Shown here one piece after another: positions 7,540 to 16,085 of a stretch of 64,000 nucleotides of DNA. Origin of the DNA: Penaeicola halotolerans (lineage in GTDB: Bacteria > Bacteroidota > Bacteroidia > Cytophagales > Cyclobacteriaceae); the NCBI RefSeq assembly GCF_016464625.1, contig NZ_JAEAGO010000005.1, positions 62,001 to 126,000 of the forward strand, written 5' to 3'. Each line of letters starts with the position of its first letter. Position 1 is the first letter of the stretch. Under the pieces are notes generated by a model. That model ran no database searches and had not been told where the DNA came from. It saw nothing but the letters and a program-made list of their open reading frames with translations. A program made the translations under genes and the position numbers.

Positions 7540-8814
7540 TTACTTCTTGAAATTAGTGATCGTGCGCTCTATGATATCACAGCAGTCGTGCAGCTGCTCT
7601 TCCGTCATGACCAAAGGAGGTGCAAATCGGATGATATTACCATGAGTAGGTTTAGCCAAAAGCCCATTTTCCTTGAGCGCTACACAGATGTCCCAAGCGG
7701 TAGAGCTATCTTCTGAGTCATTGATCACTACGGCATTGAGGAGACCTTTACCTCTTACAAGCTTGACAAGATCAGACTTCTCTGCAAGTCGCTGCATGCG
7801 CTCTCTGAAAAGTTTACCGAGTTTGCGAGCATTTTGAGCTAACTTCTCATCTCTGACTACTTCGAGTGCTGTCATAGCCACTTGAGCACCTAGTGGATTA
7901 CCTCCAAAAGTAGAACCATGCTGCCCTGGCTTGATCACGTTCATGACGTCATTATTTGCCAAAACCGCAGAAACTGGATAGAAACCTCCTGAGATGGCTT
8001 TACCCAAAATCAAAAGATCCGGCTGTGTATAAGTTGATTGCTTCTCACAGTGTCCTTGGCAAGTACAATTACCACAAACTGCCAAGAGTGAACCTGTTCT
8101 CGCAATACCAGTTTGAATTTCATCTGCTATGAAAAGCACATTACTCGCTTTGCATGCAGCAGCAGCTTCTCTGATGTAGTCATCTGCTGGTGTATAGACA
8201 CCCGCTTCTCCTTGGATCGGCTCTACTAAAAATGCCACTACTTTCTCATCCTTGAGCGCAGTCTTAAGTGCCTCTACGTCATCATAGGCTATTTTGATAA
8301 AGCCAGGCGTATATGGACCAAAGTTTTTGCGTGCATTTTCATCATTAGAAAAAGAGATGACAGTAGTCGTACGTCCATGGAAGTTGTTTTCTGCTACGAT
8401 GATCTTAGCTTCATTTTCTGCAACGCCTTTTTTCTCATAGCCCCACTTTCGTGCGATTTTGATAGCTGTCTCTACTCCTTCGGCTCCTGTGTTCATCGGT
8501 AGCACTTTGTCAAATCCAAAGTACTCCGTGATATACTTCTCAAATGGCCCGAGTATATTATTATAAAAAGCACGAGAAGTCAGGGTGAGTGTTGCGGCCT
8601 GCTCAGTGAGTGTTTGCAATATTCTTGGGTGACAATGACCTTGGTTGACAGCAGAGTATGCTGATAGAAAATCATAATACTTCTTTCCTTCGACATCCCA
8701 TAGGTAAACACCCTCACCTTTAGCAAGGACTACTGGAAGCGGATGATAGTTATGTGCACCATACTTATCTTCAAGCTCCATGGCTTGTTTACTGGATGTT
8801 ATCGTTTCCATCAT
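7540..8814 (-). CDS. rocD: Ornithine--oxo-acid aminotransferase
   Basis: PLP enzyme converting ornithine and 2-oxoglutarate to glutamate semialdehyde and glutamate. The 424-residue length is normal. Class-III aminotransferase landmarks are FLSAYSAVNQGHCHPRI near the N-terminus, MNTGAEGVETA, the PLP aspartate in FIADEIQTG and the PLP lysine in ILGKAISGGFYPVSA. Between the last two lies a cysteine-rich insert CGNCTCQGHC (coding bases 8047-8076) that classical enzymes lack. An exact promoter box (TACCTTTG) lies about 65 bases upstream and a terminator follows. The start could be either of two adjacent ATGs. Confidence 0.95.
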   Translation of the reverse strand: MMETITSSKQAMELEDKYGAHNYHPLPVVLAKGEGVYLWDVEGKKYYDFLSAYSAVNQGHCHPRILQTLTEQAATLTLTSRAFYNNILGPFEKYITEYFGFDKVLPMNTGAEGVETAIKIARKWGYEKKGVAENEAKIIVAENNFHGRTTTVISFSNDENARKNFGPYTPGFIKIAYDDVEALKTALKDEKVVAFLVEPIQGEAGVYTPADDYIREAAAACKASNVLFIADEIQTGIARTGSLLAVCGNCTCQGHCEKQSTYTQPDLLILGKAISGGFYPVSAVLANNDVMNVIKPGQHGSTFGGNPLGAQVAMTALEVVRDEKLAQNARKLGKLFRERMQRLAEKSDLVKLVRGKGLLNAVVINDSEDSSTAWDICVALKENGLLAKPTHGNIIRFAPPLVMTEEQLHDCCDIIERTITNFKK

Positions 8815-8879
8815 AATGATTCGAATTTTATTAGTTTTGTATTTCTAAAAAGCAACGATTGTCGCTTAGTCGCTGTTTA

Positions 8880-8911
8880 CAAAGGTACAAAATTTAAAGT
8901 GAAAGCATCAA
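8880..8911 (-). promoter_or_regulatory. Promoter of rocD
   Basis: Minus-strand TACCTTTG (8887-8880) matches the Bacteroidota -7 box exactly, with TTG (8911-8909) 21 bases further upstream; the ideal spacing is 19. It overlaps the start region of the divergent DUF5522 gene at 8915. Confidence 0.6.
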
Positions 8912-8914
8912 TAA

Positions 8915-9100
8915 ATGGCTAATCGTAAGCAATCATCAGCGCCTATGACACTTCAGGAGGGGGATTTTTACCTCAATGAATCTGGACTGATGGTCTTCAC
9001 AGCACAGTATCATTTGAGGCGAGGCTACTGCTGTGGTAATGGCTGCAAACACTGCCCTTATCCTACTGGAGCGACTAAAAATCAAAAGCTTAAAAAGTGA
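8915..9100 (+). CDS. DUF5522 family small cysteine-rich protein
   Basis: A 61-residue cytosolic protein with the family core YHLRRGYCCGNGCKHCPYP (residues 35-53), containing four clustered cysteines (CC, then C and C) that suggest metal or Fe-S binding. The N-terminus is Ser/Gln-rich and the C-terminus Lys-rich. It is divergent from rocD and 93 bases upstream of rpmB. Function is not known for the family. Confidence 0.82.
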   Translation: MANRKQSSAPMTLQEGDFYLNESGLMVFTAQYHLRRGYCCGNGCKHCPYPTGATKNQKLKK

Positions 9101-9120
9101 GGTAAATTTTACTTTGGTTT

Positions 9121-9150
9121 TTGGTAATACGAAAAATCTTCCGATATTTG
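9121..9150 (+). promoter_or_regulatory. Promoter of the rpmB-rpmG-DUF4295 cluster
   Basis: TTG (9121-9123), 19-base spacer, then GATATTTG (9143-9150), one mismatch from TAnnTTTG. Both elements and the spacing fit the Bacteroidota vegetative promoter, and rpmB starts 43 bases downstream. Confidence 0.7.
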
Positions 9151-9193
9151 CAAACTCATTCAAAAAGGCTTAGATCATTTAATATATAACATC

Positions 9194-9433
9194 ATGGCAA
9201 GAGTTTGTGAAATCACAGGAAAAAGACCAAGAGTAGGAAATAACGTTTCTCATGCTAATAACAAGACAAAGAGAAAGTTCTACCCTAACTTGCACAAGAA
9301 AACTTTCTACATCCCTGAGGAAGATGCATGGATTACATTGAAAGTTTCTACTAAGGCACTTAGAACGATCAACAAAAACGGCATCACTGCTGTGTTGAAG
9401 AAGGCTGTTGCTAATGGCAACATCTTATTGTAA
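9194..9433 (+). CDS. rpmB: 50S ribosomal protein L28
   Basis: Large-subunit ribosomal protein of 79 residues, normal for the family. It begins [23 protein letters not shown] and continues with the [11 protein letters not shown] and VSTKALRTI motifs. It heads the conserved Bacteroidota cluster rpmB, rpmG, DUF4295 and ftsY, with gaps of 30 and 42 bases to the next two genes. Only the first cysteine of a zinc-type N-terminus is present. Confidence 0.98.
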   Translation: MARVCEITGKRPRVGNNVSHANNKTKRKFYPNLHKKTFYIPEEDAWITLKVSTKALRTINKNGITAVLKKAVANGNILL

Positions 9434-9463
9434 TCATTGACAAAATAATAAACATACAGAGCG

Positions 9464-9646
9464 ATGGCTAAGAAAGGCAATAGAGTACAGGTAATCATGG
9501 AATGCACCGAGCATAAGGCTAGCGGTCTGCCTGGTACATCACGTTACATCACTACTAAGAACAGAAAAAACACTACTGAGCGTTTGGAGTTGAAGAAATA
9601 CAATCCAATCATGAAGAAAGTGACTGTTCACAAAGAAATTAAGTAA
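9464..9646 (+). CDS. rpmG: 50S ribosomal protein L33
   Basis: A 60-residue ribosomal protein with the family core [18 protein letters not shown] and [16 protein letters not shown]. Only one cysteine remains, so it is the zinc-free (C-minus) form of L33. It sits between rpmB and the DUF4295 gene in the usual Bacteroidota order. Confidence 0.98.
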   Translation: MAKKGNRVQVIMECTEHKASGLPGTSRYITTKNRKNTTERLELKKYNPIMKKVTVHKEIK

Positions 9647-9688
9647 TCACTCGCTAAGTCGAAGATTTAGCATAAAATAATATAAGAG

Positions 9689-9844
9689 ATGGCTAAGAAA
9701 GTAGTTGCTACCCTGAAAAAAGAAGGCGGAAAAAGCTTCGCTAAGGTGATCAAAGCAGTAAAATCACCAAAAACAGGTGCTTACTCATTCAAAGAGGAGA
9801 TGGTTCCTGTAGATCTTGTACAAGACACGATCAACAAAGGCTAA
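9689..9844 (+). CDS. DUF4295 family protein
   Basis: A 51-residue basic protein, MAKKVVATLKKEGGKSFAKV through VDLVQDTINKG, conserved directly after rpmG in Bacteroidota. The ATG at 9689 follows an AAGAG-type purine stretch. Its position between ribosomal protein genes and ftsY, and its basic composition, suggest a link to the ribosome, but no function is established. Confidence 0.9.
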   Translation: MAKKVVATLKKEGGKSFAKVIKAVKSPKTGAYSFKEEMVPVDLVQDTINKG

Positions 9845-9868
9845 TATCTTTCGATATTAAGATCATTT

Positions 9869-9905
9869 AAAGTCCCTCCTGATACTTTCTGGAAGGACTT
9901 TTTTA
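9869..9905 (+). terminator. Terminator after the DUF4295 gene
   Basis: Arms AAGTCCcTCC and GGAaGGACTT pair with one internal mismatch around a 10-base loop and are followed by TTTTATT. It separates the ribosomal-protein genes from ftsY, perhaps incompletely. Confidence 0.72.
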
Positions 9906-9931
9906 TTATATTCAATACTGATTAGATCGAT

Positions 9932-10891
9932 ATGAGTATGTTTAATTTTTTCTCCAAAGACAAAAAAGAAAGTCTAGACAAGGGCTTGGAAAAGACCAAA
10001 GAGAGTCTTTTTTCCAAACTCGGCAAAGCTGTAGTAGGTAAATCTACTGTAGATGAAGACATCTTGGATGAGCTGGAAGAAATCCTCATCACTTCTGATG
10101 TAGGCGTAAACACTACGATCAAAATCATCCAACGAATCGAAGCGCGTGTAGCTAGAGATAAGTATCTAGGTACGGCTGAGCTAGATAAGATCCTCCGAGA
10201 AGAAATCGCAGGACTACTCGAAGAAAACAACTCACAAGATCTCAAGGACTTCATCTTGCCTGAAGGCAAAAAGCCCTATGTCATCATGGTCGTAGGTGTC
10301 AATGGAGTTGGAAAAACGACAACTATTGGAAAGCTGGCCGCACAATTTAAAGCGAAAGGAAAATCAGTAGTGCTAGGTGCTGCGGATACTTTCCGTGCAG
10401 CAGCTGTGGATCAACTCATCCTATGGGGTGATCGTGTAGGCGTGCCAGTAGTCTCTCACGGGATGAATACAGACCCTGCTTCTGTAGCCTTTGATGCAGT
10501 CAAAAAAGGTATGGAGATCAATGCTGATCTTGTGATCATCGATACCGCTGGCAGACTACATACTAAGGTCAACCTGATGAATGAACTCACCAAGATCAAG
10601 CGTGTGATGCAGAAATTCATCCCTGATGCACCGCATGAGATCTTGCTTGTGCTTGACGGAAGTACAGGTCAAAATGCCTTCATCCAAGCACAGGAGTTTA
10701 CTAAAGCTACTGATGTCAGTGCTCTGGCTATCACCAAGCTAGATGGTACTGCCAAAGGTGGTGTGGTGATAGGCATCTCAGATCAGTTTAAAATCCCTGT
10801 CAAATACATCGGAGTAGGCGAGAAAGTCGATGATCTACAAGTCTTCAATAAGACAGAATTTGTGGACTCCCTTTTCAAAAAGAATAAGTAA
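9932..10891 (+). CDS. ftsY: Signal recognition particle receptor FtsY
   Basis: SRP-receptor GTPase that docks SRP-ribosome complexes at the membrane for co-translational targeting. It has 319 residues: an N domain (about 20-100) and an NG GTPase domain with G1 GVNGVGKTTTIGKLA, the DTFRAAA insertion-box motif, G3 DTAGR and G4 TKLDGTAKGG. The long acidic A domain of E. coli FtsY is absent and replaced by a short lysine-rich N-terminus, as is common outside Proteobacteria. It lies downstream of the rpmB cluster. Confidence 0.98.
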   Translation: MSMFNFFSKDKKESLDKGLEKTKESLFSKLGKAVVGKSTVDEDILDELEEILITSDVGVNTTIKIIQRIEARVARDKYLGTAELDKILREEIAGLLEENNSQDLKDFILPEGKKPYVIMVVGVNGVGKTTTIGKLAAQFKAKGKSVVLGAADTFRAAAVDQLILWGDRVGVPVVSHGMNTDPASVAFDAVKKGMEINADLVIIDTAGRLHTKVNLMNELTKIKRVMQKFIPDAPHEILLVLDGSTGQNAFIQAQEFTKATDVSALAITKLDGTAKGGVVIGISDQFKIPVKYIGVGEKVDDLQVFNKTEFVDSLFKKNK

Positions 10892-10947
10892 GGTTTTTCT
10901 TGGCTAAAATTTCTTTACTTTGGTGGTTATAAACTATTTAAACTACC

Positions 10948-12129
10948 ATGAAGAACTACTGCCTTTTATTTTTTATCGGGTTGGCACTTATCAGCTGTGG
11001 GACTTCTACAGAAAATCAAACAAGTACTTCTGCTAATTTCCATTGGGAAATCACCGATTCAGTCTACTATGAACATTTGGGGAACCCTATCCTGTCAGAT
11101 GTAAGTGCTGATGGCAGTACTTTTTTGGTTTTTGACTTTAGCAAAGACAGTATCCTCTTTATCAATAAGTCAGGGGAAAAAATTGCCCGCATCAAGAAAT
11201 CAGGTGATCTGCCTGACTCTTACGGCTTTTTGCTGATGCCTCCATCACTGTATGACAATCGCACAGCAATGGCCATTGGCGGTAAGGGATATCACTTCTA
11301 CAATAGTAAAGGACTCAATACCCGCAAAATCCCTATGACCAAAGGTGGTCCGATGGCTGCCATGTATCTAGTAGGTAAGCAAGCACATGTAGTCACGATC
11401 AATGGACAGCAAAAAGTCCTATCTAAATCACTCAGAGAGAATCCATACGCATGGAATGAAGCAGCATTTTATACCAATAGGTTGGCCATAGATATTTTTG
11501 ATGATGCTTCTGGCAAAGTACATTCGATCATTCCATTTGAAGAGGGTAGCCAATTCATCAACGGCAAAGGCTACATCGTCAGCGACTATGAACCTACCTT
11601 CGGGACAGATGGAAATAAGCTCTATATCACTCATGGAGCTGACCCTACACTATATGCCTATCAACTAGAAAATGACAGTACCGCTACCCTTCTATATCAA
11701 AAACCATTGGCATACGAGCGCTTTGAGTCGATAGAAGCTCTTGAGCTCAGCAGTATAGAACCTAACTCTGTCACGATTAGTGGTAGTACGCCTAGTACAC
11801 GCTGTATCGCTGTACAAGGAGACTACTTGATCATGCTATACTATGGAGGACTTCCTAAAGACAAAGAAGCAGAACTTGACCGCATTTATCAGTCTGATGA
11901 AAAAGCTGGAGAGGCTTTCTATGAGCAATTACAAATAGACTACCCTAATAAATTCTACATCGCGGATAAGGCTACAGGCGAAAAACTAGCTGAAATCCCT
12001 GTGCCTGACTTTGTATCTGGTGAAGGGTTTATCTACAAAAATGGCAGTATTTGGATGGTCAAAAAACCAAATCCCGAAGTAGAAGAGGAATCTTATACAT
12101 ATTATCAAATAAAGTTGGTGAGGGAATAA
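10948..12129 (+). CDS. Lipoprotein, predicted beta-propeller (DUF4221-like)
   Basis: A 393-residue exported lipoprotein: signal segment LLFFIGLALISC with lipobox cysteine 17. The mature part has repeated WD-like strands (for example GSTFLVFDFSKDSILFINKSG and YLIMLYYGG) suggesting a six-bladed propeller. It ends with the pattern ATGEKLAEIPVPDF...IWMVKKPNPE. It resembles the Bacteroidota DUF4221/6-bladed propeller lipoproteins, but I cannot assign the family firmly. It is the first of three similar lipoproteins (the others at 12139-13242 and 13433-14530). No function is known. Confidence 0.75.
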   Translation: MKNYCLLFFIGLALISCGTSTENQTSTSANFHWEITDSVYYEHLGNPILSDVSADGSTFLVFDFSKDSILFINKSGEKIARIKKSGDLPDSYGFLLMPPSLYDNRTAMAIGGKGYHFYNSKGLNTRKIPMTKGGPMAAMYLVGKQAHVVTINGQQKVLSKSLRENPYAWNEAAFYTNRLAIDIFDDASGKVHSIIPFEEGSQFINGKGYIVSDYEPTFGTDGNKLYITHGADPTLYAYQLENDSTATLLYQKPLAYERFESIEALELSSIEPNSVTISGSTPSTRCIAVQGDYLIMLYYGGLPKDKEAELDRIYQSDEKAGEAFYEQLQIDYPNKFYIADKATGEKLAEIPVPDFVSGEGFIYKNGSIWMVKKPNPEVEEESYTYYQIKLVRE

Positions 12130-12138
12130 GTGGGGTGA

Positions 12139-13242
12139 TCAATCAAAAATCAATCGTTTCAGATACAGCTTCTCATCTGGCTCTCTGATCAAAATAGATA
12201 CTGTATCATTTTTAACCTGTGCCACCAGTTCAGTAAGTTCATCTATGTACCAATTATCCGCCAGTTCAAATTCCTTGATACTTTTATTTTCTAGATCTAC
12301 TTTCATCAACATCCATCGAAAAGTTTTTAGCCCAAATTCTCTGTCTCTGGTATCAAATGAAGTGTAGGTAATGTAGAAAGTCTTATCATCAGCATTTTGA
12401 TCTGTAGCTAGACCATTCACTTGATCTGTAAGTGGGGCTTCAAATGGATCATCCGTATAAAAACCTATCGTAGGATCAAAGTGATCAGAAAGTAAATTGT
12501 ATGACTGAGTCAAATTGCCATCCAGCGAATACTCCTTTAATACCAATTTCCCCGCAGCATTAATGATGTACATCTTATCCCCTTTTATGATCTTTGACTC
12601 ATAATTAGAGAGTACTAATTTCCCCTCAAGGTAGTCCTCAGGATATCTCCCAAAATCATAAAGATGATTTCCTTCAAGATCAAAAACGCTTACCGAAGGT
12701 GCATTTAAAAAAAGCTCGTTTAATCCTGCACCATCAAAATAAGGCGTAACATAGAACCTATTACCCTTCCTTTCAAAATTTCCCATGAAGAAGGGTCTTG
12801 ATCTAATATTATTAAAATCAAGTTCAATATTATTTATATAATTCTTTTTTAAATCAAATTCATACACGGTACTATTCATATTATTCATTATAAAAACACT
12901 ATCTCTATCAATAGAAAACTGCGTGTAATTTTGATATGGAATCACATAAGAATCAATACTGTCTGTCTCAAAATTGGTGATGTATGCACCAGTTCTGGCA
13001 TTGAAAAGACTAATCCCAGTAAAAGTCCCATCTGCGAAGCCTAAAATGGTATCATTGAAAATTTTAGGGTGATAAATAGAGCCAAACTGAAAGTTTTCGT
13101 CCTGAATCACTACAGAGTCTATCATCTGAAGTCTTCCCTCCACTATTTTGAATTCTTGGTCTGTAGAGGAACTACAGCTTGCGATCCCGCAGATTAGCCA
13201 AAAAATGCTGAGTCCTATTTTAAACTTCTTGTGAGCAGTCAT
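12139..13242 (-). CDS. Lipoprotein, predicted beta-propeller
   Basis: A 367-residue lipoprotein (lipobox IASC, cysteine 23) of the same general design as its two neighbours: a DSV- type opening strand after a short Ser-rich linker, then repeated short strands. It is convergent with the 10948 gene (9-base gap) and divergent from the 13433 gene. Its 5' half is noticeably A+T-richer (12.7-13.3 kb) than surrounding genes, which could indicate more recent acquisition. An exact minus-strand TATCTTTG box lies 27 bases upstream. Function unknown. Confidence 0.72.
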   Translation of the reverse strand: MTAHKKFKIGLSIFWLICGIASCSSSTDQEFKIVEGRLQMIDSVVIQDENFQFGSIYHPKIFNDTILGFADGTFTGISLFNARTGAYITNFETDSIDSYVIPYQNYTQFSIDRDSVFIMNNMNSTVYEFDLKKNYINNIELDFNNIRSRPFFMGNFERKGNRFYVTPYFDGAGLNELFLNAPSVSVFDLEGNHLYDFGRYPEDYLEGKLVLSNYESKIIKGDKMYIINAAGKLVLKEYSLDGNLTQSYNLLSDHFDPTIGFYTDDPFEAPLTDQVNGLATDQNADDKTFYITYTSFDTRDREFGLKTFRWMLMKVDLENKSIKEFELADNWYIDELTELVAQVKNDTVSILIREPDEKLYLKRLIFD

Positions 13243-13268
13243 TACTAATTGATATAGTTAATTTATAT

Positions 13269-13276
13269 CAAAGATA
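13269..13276 (-). promoter_or_regulatory. Candidate -7 box of the 12139 lipoprotein gene
   Basis: Minus-strand TATCTTTG, an exact TAnnTTTG match, 27 bases upstream of the ATG. The surrounding region is very A+T-rich and no clear -33 TTG was found at 19 bases. Confidence 0.5.
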
Positions 13277-13432
13277 GTTAATATTATTTATCTACTAATA
13301 TATTAGTTATTAAATTTTAATCAAAATTATTATTTTTATTTTCACATTTTAATTATGTTGAACAGGTGTTCCTGATATGTCAGCAACGATAAAGCATTTG
13401 AATATTCACTTAAGCCGTAAATTTTTCACCTC

Positions 13433-14530
13433 ATGACACGTAAAATCACTTCTTTACTTTCGCTCTCGCTCATCACCTTAATGGGCTTATTCTCTTGCCA
13501 AGAATCTGCTCCAGAGGGACCTATTGCATATGAGCTAGTCATCGTAGATTCTATACGTGTGGATCGCTACGGGACAGACTATCTGATTGATGTAGATGTC
13601 GAAGGCGAGAGATTGATGTTGGCCAATAGATTTAAAGATCCGAGAATCATCATAGCTAATTTCGATGGGGAAGTTTTACATGAGTTTCCCATTGAGAAAG
13701 ATGGCCCCAACGCGATGGGTAATATTATCAATGCCACATTCATGGGAAGTGATAGCCTATTCATGACGGCTACTTTTACAGAACCTCTCTTCTTATCAAA
13801 TGATGGAAAAGTTCTTAGCAGATTTGAGTTGCCCTATAAGCCAAGTGTAAGTAGTACAGGTCCTTATAAGACCATCCATGCTACTTCAGAAAATGCTATC
13901 GTAAAACTAGAAGGTAGGGACTCCAAATCAAGTAACCCTACTATTTTTGAATTCATCAATTGGAAGACCAGTAAAGTGACTCCTGTGATTCCCTTCCCTG
14001 AGGTATCTAGTCTTTATGAAATGCGGCAATATTTTGCGAGAGATGTCGCATCAGCTCGCCTAAAGGATGAATTCTACATAAGTTCATGGTACGAACCCGC
14101 CATTTATCGATACAGTATTACGGATGATACGGTGCTTTTTGAAAGCCATGCGAGCTTTCAATTTGAAGACTTTGAGGCTGTGGATATCAATAACTTTAAT
14201 GAAAATACCCGCCCTGGCACTATAGACGAAATACTCGTAGATGATACCAATATCTATCTTTCGTATAATTCAGGTATTGCGGAACAGGTCTCTCTTGACA
14301 ACAATGTCAATGAGAAACCGATGTCTTATCAAAATTTCCTTCGCAACTATTTATTGATTCTAGATAAAGACCTAAAGCAGCTAGCTCCTAAAGTGTCCAT
14401 TCCTAAAGAGGTTAGATCACTCAAAAGCCTTATCGGTGATCAGCGATTTATTGGTCAGAAAAATGATTACTTCTTTGAAGAAGAGGACTTCTATACTTTC
14501 TATATACTGGAACTGCGTGAAGTAGAATAA
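13433..14530 (+). CDS. Lipoprotein, predicted beta-propeller
   Basis: A 365-residue lipoprotein with signal segment LLSLSLITLMGLFSC (cysteine 22). After DSIRVDRYG it shows strand repeats such as DVEGERLMLANRF and GSDSLFMTATF. The C-terminal region YQNFLRNYLLILDKDLK...FYTFYILELREVE parallels the C-terminus of the 12139 product (long strands about metabolite or cell-state independent). Together the three lipoproteins look like a diverged paralogue cluster. No catalytic motif is visible. Confidence 0.72.
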   Translation: MTRKITSLLSLSLITLMGLFSCQESAPEGPIAYELVIVDSIRVDRYGTDYLIDVDVEGERLMLANRFKDPRIIIANFDGEVLHEFPIEKDGPNAMGNIINATFMGSDSLFMTATFTEPLFLSNDGKVLSRFELPYKPSVSSTGPYKTIHATSENAIVKLEGRDSKSSNPTIFEFINWKTSKVTPVIPFPEVSSLYEMRQYFARDVASARLKDEFYISSWYEPAIYRYSITDDTVLFESHASFQFEDFEAVDINNFNENTRPGTIDEILVDDTNIYLSYNSGIAEQVSLDNNVNEKPMSYQNFLRNYLLILDKDLKQLAPKVSIPKEVRSLKSLIGDQRFIGQKNDYFFEEEDFYTFYILELREVE

Positions 14531-14607
14531 TCTCTGTAATACCTCTCCAAAAAGCAACCAATATCTATTTCTCATCGTAGAAAAACTTAAACTAATCTAA
14601 GGGATCT

Positions 14608-15285
14608 ATGAAGAAATATGTGATACTGAGCAGTTTTTTACTGTTACTTTTTGGAGAGGTTTATGCACAAAGTGGCTTGACATTCTCCCCTACTGTTGGT
14701 TTTACTAAAGGGGAATTTAGAGATCAAGCGCCTGACCTCAAGCTATGGGGATTTCACCTCAATGGATTGTATCAAATCCCTCAAACTCCCATCCATGTAG
14801 GTGCGGAATTTGGCTATCAGATGTATGGTACCAAGCTGACTAGAGATCTAGACCTTTTTGCCAATGGAGACAGACTCCGCAATAGACGTAATAATAACGT
14901 GCTACAAATGTCGGGTCTCGTGCGTATCAAGCCACAGATAGACTTTCCTGTCAAACCCTATCTGGATGGTCTGATCGGTTATCAATACTTTTATACCCGA
15001 TCTACACTCAGACCTGGCTTGTTTGAAGAACCGCTAGATCACTATACTGAGGTTTCAGACTGGAGCTTTCACAAAGCCTATGGCGGTGGACTACAATTTG
15101 AGCTGAAAGATTTGGATGCGCTGATCGATCTTCGCTTGATCGTATTCGATACGCAGCGCACCAACTATCTACTTAGAGGTGATGCCTTTTTCGATCCAGT
15201 GGATAATGTCAATGTGTACAATACCCGTCAAAGTAAAGTCGATACCTATATGCTGTCACTCGGTTTTCATGTATTGTTGGATTAG
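14608..15285 (+). CDS. Outer-membrane beta-barrel family protein
   Basis: A 225-residue exported protein with signal peptide KKYVILSSFLLLLFGEVYAQ (cleavage about residue 21). Alternating hydrophobic strands (PTVGFTKGEF, WGFHLNGLYQIP, HVGAEFGYQMYG, PYLDGLIGYQYF) and a C-terminal strand MLSLGFHVLLD fit a small eight-stranded barrel. It follows the 13433 lipoprotein by 77 bases and may be co-transcribed. Function unknown. Confidence 0.75.
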   Translation: MKKYVILSSFLLLLFGEVYAQSGLTFSPTVGFTKGEFRDQAPDLKLWGFHLNGLYQIPQTPIHVGAEFGYQMYGTKLTRDLDLFANGDRLRNRRNNNVLQMSGLVRIKPQIDFPVKPYLDGLIGYQYFYTRSTLRPGLFEEPLDHYTEVSDWSFHKAYGGGLQFELKDLDALIDLRLIVFDTQRTNYLLRGDAFFDPVDNVNVYNTRQSKVDTYMLSLGFHVLLD

Positions 15286-15330
15286 AAACTATTATTTTTG
15301 AGTCGCTGTTACCTCAGCAAATACGCAATC

Positions 15331-15672
15331 ATGAACTGGGAAAACCTCACAAACGATAGCCAATTGGCACAAATCATCGCTGAAAGTCAAGAAAAGCCTG
15401 TGCTAATCTTTAAGCACAGTACGCGCTGCTCTATCAGCTCCATGGCACTTGATCGGCTTCAGCGCAATTGGCGAAATGACTATGAAGCAGCCATCAAACC
15501 ATATTACCTCGACCTGATCAGCTATAGAGATATCTCCAATCTCATCGCTGAAAAGCTGCACGTGCCGCATGAGTCACCTCAAGCGATCTTGGTCAAAAAC
15601 GGTGAGGTAGTCTATGATGCTAGCCACATGGGCATCAACCTTTCGCAGATTTTGGCACAAGCCAAAAAATAA
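15331..15672 (+). CDS. ytxJ: Bacillithiol-system redox-active protein YtxJ
   Basis: A 113-residue thioredoxin-fold protein with the signature PVLIFKHSTRCSIS around residues 22-35. In the family the single cysteine is thought to act as a monothiol bacilliredoxin in organisms that make bacillithiol. I start at the ATG 15331 (MNWENL) rather than the open-frame start at 15298, since family members begin here. The canonical TTCPIS is changed to TRCSIS, keeping the cysteine. It implies that bacillithiol is the low-molecular-weight thiol, though no bsh genes are in the window. Confidence 0.85.
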   Translation: MNWENLTNDSQLAQIIAESQEKPVLIFKHSTRCSISSMALDRLQRNWRNDYEAAIKPYYLDLISYRDISNLIAEKLHVPHESPQAILVKNGEVVYDASHMGINLSQILAQAKK

Positions 15673-15734
15673 ATTACCGGCTACCATTTTGAATATGAAA
15701 ATGGCGTGAGAATTGTGCTATGTTTGTCACAGAT

Positions 15735-16085
15735 ATGAGTACCTCAAAACGACTAAGCGCTCTACTTTTTGCCTTTGGCTTCCTATGGATGTCAGTGGCT
15801 CAGCCATATCTATGGTCAAATGAAGTAACTCCTCAGTCTGCTGCTCATTTCTCTTATGAGCATGATCAGTTGATCTCAACTGTCACTTTACAAATCAATC
15901 AGCCCTCCAACTATCAAGCTACATCAGATAATCATAAAACTTTTCCTAGTTACGAGCTGATTGGGATTTTGCCGTCACTTTATCAAGGCTGGCAAGCAAC
16001 TTCTATAAAAGCTGAAGCACAGCCATCAGCTGATCACTTAGGCTTTCAAAAATCCCTTCTTTTCCCCTTCCATGTTTTTTGGTGA
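15735..16085 (+). CDS. Small secreted or membrane-anchored hypothetical protein
   Basis: A 116-residue protein with an N-terminal hydrophobic signal (RLSALLFAFGFLWMSVAQ) and no recognised domain. The C-terminus ends in aromatic residues (LLFPFHVFW). I prefer the ATG at 15735 (MSTSKRLS), as the 15720 ATG adds an acidic segment before the positively charged signal start. The stop codon is the first part of a folded RNA element at 16085-16139. It may be co-transcribed with ytxJ. No function can be given. Confidence 0.6.
   Translation: MSTSKRLSALLFAFGFLWMSVAQPYLWSNEVTPQSAAHFSYEHDQLISTVTLQINQPSNYQATSDNHKTFPSYELIGILPSLYQGWQATSIKAEAQPSADHLGFQKSLLFPFHVFW

Noticed and set aside
13350-13380. Short inverted repeat CAGG-TGTT-CCTG
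   Set aside because: Only 4-bp arms; expected by chance.
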